A stretch of DNA of 10,226 bases from an uncultured Rhodospirillales bacterium (GTDB lineage Bacteria; Pseudomonadota; Alphaproteobacteria; CALMVH01). The position numbers and the translations under genes are program-made. Positions 7,836 through 10,226 of this stretch are shown piece by piece. A model generated the notes under the pieces. The model saw nothing but the letters and a program-made list of their open reading frames with translations, did no database searches and was not told the origin of the DNA. The stretch spans positions 4,892 to 15,117 of the forward strand of contig CALMVH010000064.1 of the NCBI GenBank assembly GCA_937873165.1. Reading direction: 5' to 3'. Within the stretch, counting starts at the first letter, position 1. Every line of letters starts with the position of its first letter.

Positions 7836-8506
7836 ACGGCTTACCAGAGGATCGGCATTCCGCCAACGATTTGCACCGGCTGGACTGGCAGGTCGAGACT
7901 GGCCTGGTTCCTTATGAGCGTGCGCTTGCCGCGATGGACGAAAGGGTGGATGCCATACGCGAAGGCTTGGCAGGCGAACGGGTCTGGCTGCTGCAGCATC
8001 CCGCCGTTTATACCGCCGGAACCAGCGCGCGGCCGCAGGACATGCTGGACGCCCGCTTTCCGGTGTTCCAGGCAGGCAGGGGCGGGCAATACACCTACCA
8101 CGGTCCCGGCCAGCGTGTTGCGTATGTGATGCTGGACCTGCAAAGGCGCGGACCCGATATCCGCCGCTACGTCGCCGATCTGGAGCAATGGCTAATTCTG
8201 ACGCTGCACGAGCTTGGCATTGCCGCCGGGCGGCGGGAGGGCCGCGTCGGGTTATGGATCGACATGACCCGCTACGGCGGCAGCGGAGAATCCAAAATTG
8301 CCGCGATCGGCGTGCGGGTGCGCCGCTGGGTGACGTTTCACGGTATTTCGCTGAACGTCGACCCTGACCTGTCGCACTTCGAAGGAATCGTACCCTGCGG
8401 CATAACCGGCCATGGGGTTACCTCGCTCGCTGCCATCGGCGCGACGCTGCCCATGCACCAGATCGACCAGGCCCTCCAGCAAGCCTGGCCTCGCGTTTTC
8501 GGCTAA
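7829..8506 (+). CDS. lipB: Octanoyl-[acyl-carrier-protein]:protein octanoyltransferase LipB
   Basis: LipB moves the octanoyl group from acyl carrier protein to lipoyl domains of 2-oxoacid dehydrogenases and the glycine cleavage H protein, the first step of lipoate synthesis; LipA then inserts sulfur. The 225-residue length is normal. Family motifs are HPAVYTAG (57-64), GRGGQYTYHGPGQ (83-95), and GESKIAAIGVRVRRWVTFHG (153-172), which carries the catalytic lysine K156, then SLNVDPDLSHF and VPCGI with the catalytic cysteine C190. The frame stays open far upstream inside the opposing gene, but homology and the AGGCGG ribosome binding site at 7819-7824 support the ATG at 7829. lipA is not adjacent. 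The stop lies 5 bases from the convergent selO stop, leaving no room for a terminator between them. Confidence 0.96.
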   Translation: MSNGLPEDRHSANDLHRLDWQVETGLVPYERALAAMDERVDAIREGLAGERVWLLQHPAVYTAGTSARPQDMLDARFPVFQAGRGGQYTYHGPGQRVAYVMLDLQRRGPDIRRYVADLEQWLILTLHELGIAAGRREGRVGLWIDMTRYGGSGESKIAAIGVRVRRWVTFHGISLNVDPDLSHFEGIVPCGITGHGVTSLAAIGATLPMHQIDQALQQAWPRVFG

Positions 8507-8511
8507 CCAAC

Positions 8512-10066
8512 CTAAGTTCCGCAGAAAGTCCGATAGAGACTTTGCAATGCTGGCGGCAGCGCGGCATAGCGCTCGAAACCTGGCTGTTCCTCGAAGGGGC
8601 GCGACAGAACATCCAGGAGCTCCTCGAACGGGCTGAAATCCCCTTGCGAACTGGCCGCGTCCAGTGCGGCCTCCACCAAATGATTGCGCGCGATGTAGGC
8701 GGGGTTGACCGCCCGCATGGCGGCGGCGCGAACATCCGGACTTTCGGGTTCCTCGCTCAATCGGCGGCGCCAGCCAATCGCCCACGAGTCATAAGCGCCA
8801 GAATCGCTGAACAGCGACCGAACGGCGCCGTCGGGCTCCTTCTGTGGCGCGGCATGGCATAGCTGGCGGAACGTCAACGTGAAATCCGCCCGGTTCGCCG
8901 CCATGCGCGCCAGAAGATCCTCGGCCAAGGCAGTGTCGCCTTCGCGTTCGGTGAACAGGCCCAGCTTGCGGTGCAACCCGGCATTATAGGCTGTTTTGAA
9001 AACAGGGCCGGAGGCGGCAATCGCCTCCTGCGCGGCGTGGAGCGAGTCCTCTTCGTCCTCGCCCAGCAACGGCAGCAAGGCTTCGGCCAGGCGCGCCAAG
9101 TTCCACTGCATGACGCGCGGCTGGTTGCCATAGGCATAGCGCCCGTGCCGATCGATGGAACTGAACACCGTCGCCGGGTCGTAACCATCCAGGAAGGCAC
9201 AGGGACCGTAATCGATCGTTTCACCAGAGATCGATGTGTTGTCCGTGTTCATCACGCCGTGAACAAAGCCTATCAGCATCCATTGCGCCACAAAGCGCCG
9301 CCTGCCGCGCGACCACGGCGTCGAGCAACGCCCGATACGGCTGGCAGGCGTTGGCAGCTGCGGGGTAGTGACGGCTGATCGTGTAGTCCGCAAGCGTGCG
9401 CAGCGCGTCTACGTCGTCCCTCGCGGCAAAGTACTGGAACGTGCCAACGCGGATGTGACTGACGGCTACACGCGCCAGCACCGCGCCCGGCAGGAGGGTT
9501 TCGCGCAGCACGCCCTCGCCGGTCGTGACCGCCGCCAGCGCGCGCGTCGTCGGCACGCCCAAGGCCGCCATGGCCTCGCTCACGATATACTCGCGCAGAA
9601 CCGGGCCAAGTGCGGCGCGGCCATCGCCCCCGCGCGAGAAAGGCGTCCGTCCGGCGCCCTTCAGCTGGATATCGTAGCGCAAGCCGTCGCAGCCGGTCAC
9701 CTCACCCAGCAACACTGCGCGGCCGTCGCCAAGCTGCGGCACGAACTCGCCGAACTGATGGTCGGCATAGGCCAGCGCAATCGGTTCGGCCGTGTCGGGC
9801 ACGCGGTTGCCAGCGAGAATCTCCACACCGTCTGGGCCGGCAAGCGCTTCGGGATCGATCCCCAGGATGCGGGACAAACCGTCGTTCAGCTGGATCAGGC
9901 GGGGGCCGCCGACGGGCGTGAGCTTGCGCCGCGCATGGAAGCGTTGCGGCAAACGCGCGTATGTATTGTTGAACGCAAACCGGACCTGGGCGGGCAAGCC
10001 AGGGCTTGTGTCGGTCTCGGTGTCCACAGCATGGTTTATCGGCATCGAACCGAGATGGGTCTCCAC
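8512..10066 (-). pseudogene. selO: Protein adenylyltransferase SelO (YdiU family), split by a one-base frameshift
   Basis: SelO is a pseudokinase-fold enzyme that transfers AMP to Ser, Thr or Tyr of target proteins, linked to redox stress in studied members. The first frame (10066 to about 9293) gives the N-terminal half: FAFNNTYARLPQRF, GDGRAVLLGEV, LKGAGRTPFSRGGDGRA, REYIVSEAMAALGVPTTRAL and HIRVGTFQ. The second frame (from 9291 to 8512) continues with VAQWMLIGFVHGVMNTDN, the metal-binding DYG (SGETIDYG), NPAYIARNHLVEAAL and the family C-terminus FCGT. Removing one T from CTTTGTGG rejoins them as QAALVAQW, giving 517 residues, the normal full length. Without the shift, translation of the first frame ends at 9221 after 281 residues and lacks the DYG motif. 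Both halves are otherwise free of stops and well preserved, so the lesion is recent, an error in the sequence, or bypassed by ribosomal frameshifting. The start is GTG at 10066; an ATG at 10045 is a plausible alternative. Confidence 0.88.
9289..9303 (-). other. Frameshift point in selO with prfB-like layout
   Basis: Read on the minus strand, the site is AGGCGG (9303-9298), two bases, then CTT (9295-9293) and TGT in the incoming frame. The extra base is one T of the TTT run (A at 9292-9294 on the plus strand). Slipping forward by one base after CTT gives GTG GCG CAA TGG, the conserved VAQW. The prfB frameshift site has AGGGGG, three bases, then CTT TGA, so spacing and slippery codon are very similar, but here a Cys codon replaces the stop that causes the pause. 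Confidence 0.6.
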
Positions 10067-10187
10067 GGCCGGAACGACAAGGCACAGGGTGGATGGCCAG
10101 AATGGCAGCCTGCGCGTAGATGATCGGCATTGCGTTCGATGCGACTGAAGGGTAACTTTTTAAGAATCAAAGCAACGGAAGCGCCGG
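10067..10187. other. Intergenic region between divergent selO and the next gene
   Basis: These 121 bases separate the selO start from the plus-strand start at 10188 and should hold promoters for both. The part around 10153-10172 is AT-rich compared with its surroundings, but I find no -35/-10 pair with acceptable spacing on either strand, and no inverted repeat of note. Confidence 0.4.
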
Positions 10188-10226
10188 ATGAGTGGCCACA
10201 AGGATAGTTTTCAAGATCGCCTGAAA
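10188..10226 (+). CDS. Start of an unidentified protein, cut by the window end
   Basis: An ATG at 10188 opens a frame of 13 codons (MSGHKDSFQDRLK) that reaches the last base of the window without a stop. A GGAAG sequence at 10177-10181 gives a plausible ribosome binding site about seven bases before the ATG. The hydrophilic, charged start suggests a cytoplasmic N-terminus, without a signal peptide so far. Too little is present to name a family. It is divergent from selO. Confidence 0.5.
   Translation, partial: MSGHKDSFQDRLK

Noticed and set aside
8512..8523. Possible selenocysteine at the SelO C-terminus.
   Set aside because: The C-terminus reads FCGT with an ordinary Cys codon and a TAG stop; there is no in-frame TGA at this position.
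8512..9393. The C-terminal selO frame as an independent 293-residue gene starting at 9393.
   Set aside because: Its first 34 or so codons are out-of-frame reading of SelO sequence; homology begins only at the frameshift point, so it is the second half of one gene.
9368..10123. Plus-strand open frame (251 codons) opposite the N-terminal half of selO.
   Set aside because: The minus strand carries unambiguous SelO motifs; the plus frame is a shadow.

Overview
The window reads as a stretch of chromosome from a GC-rich alphaproteobacterium. Protein style and codon use would fit Acetobacteraceae, but this is an impression from the proteins and no rRNA or other taxonomic marker is present. It is densely packed: six intact genes, one frameshifted gene, and the first codons of another running off the right end. 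I see no tRNA, rRNA, insertion sequence, CRISPR array or prophage gene, and no unexplained stretch over 300 bases.

Left block (68-2282, plus strand): a three-gene, almost gapless run (gaps of 2 and 5 bases). It encodes an ABC-2 type polysaccharide export permease (Wzm/KpsM class), its short ATPase partner (Wzt/KpsT class), and a DUF805 membrane protein with an unusual soluble N-terminal domain resembling a degenerate cold-shock/OB fold. The first two form one exporter moving a lipid-linked or capsular glycan across the inner membrane. The third may be co-transcribed, with unknown role. The permease gene is locally AT-richer than the rest, as is common for surface-polysaccharide genes.

Middle block (2331-7798, minus strand): a gene for a periplasmic alpha-2-macroglobulin-like protein lies directly upstream of alaS (alanyl-tRNA synthetase), 32 bases apart, so they probably share a transcript. 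The macroglobulin-like protein is short (929 aa) and has no thioester motif. The 5' quarter of alaS uses visibly more AT-ending codons than its remainder.

Right block (7829-10066): lipB (octanoyltransferase, plus strand) diverges from the macroglobulin gene across only 30 bases and converges with a selO/ydiU gene (minus strand) with 5 bases between stop codons. The selO gene is complete in content but split by one extra base. The break lies at a CTT-TGT sequence preceded by a Shine-Dalgarno-like AGGCGG, which resembles the layout of the prfB programmed frameshift site. After about 120 bases a new plus-strand reading frame begins at 10188 and leaves the window.

Most genes are housekeeping or well-known families. 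No clear new multi-gene system is visible. The points most worth a second look are the selO frameshift, the minimal thioester-less macroglobulin-like protein, the OB-like/DUF805 fusion beside the exporter, and a shared CGGACTATAAA element before two genes.
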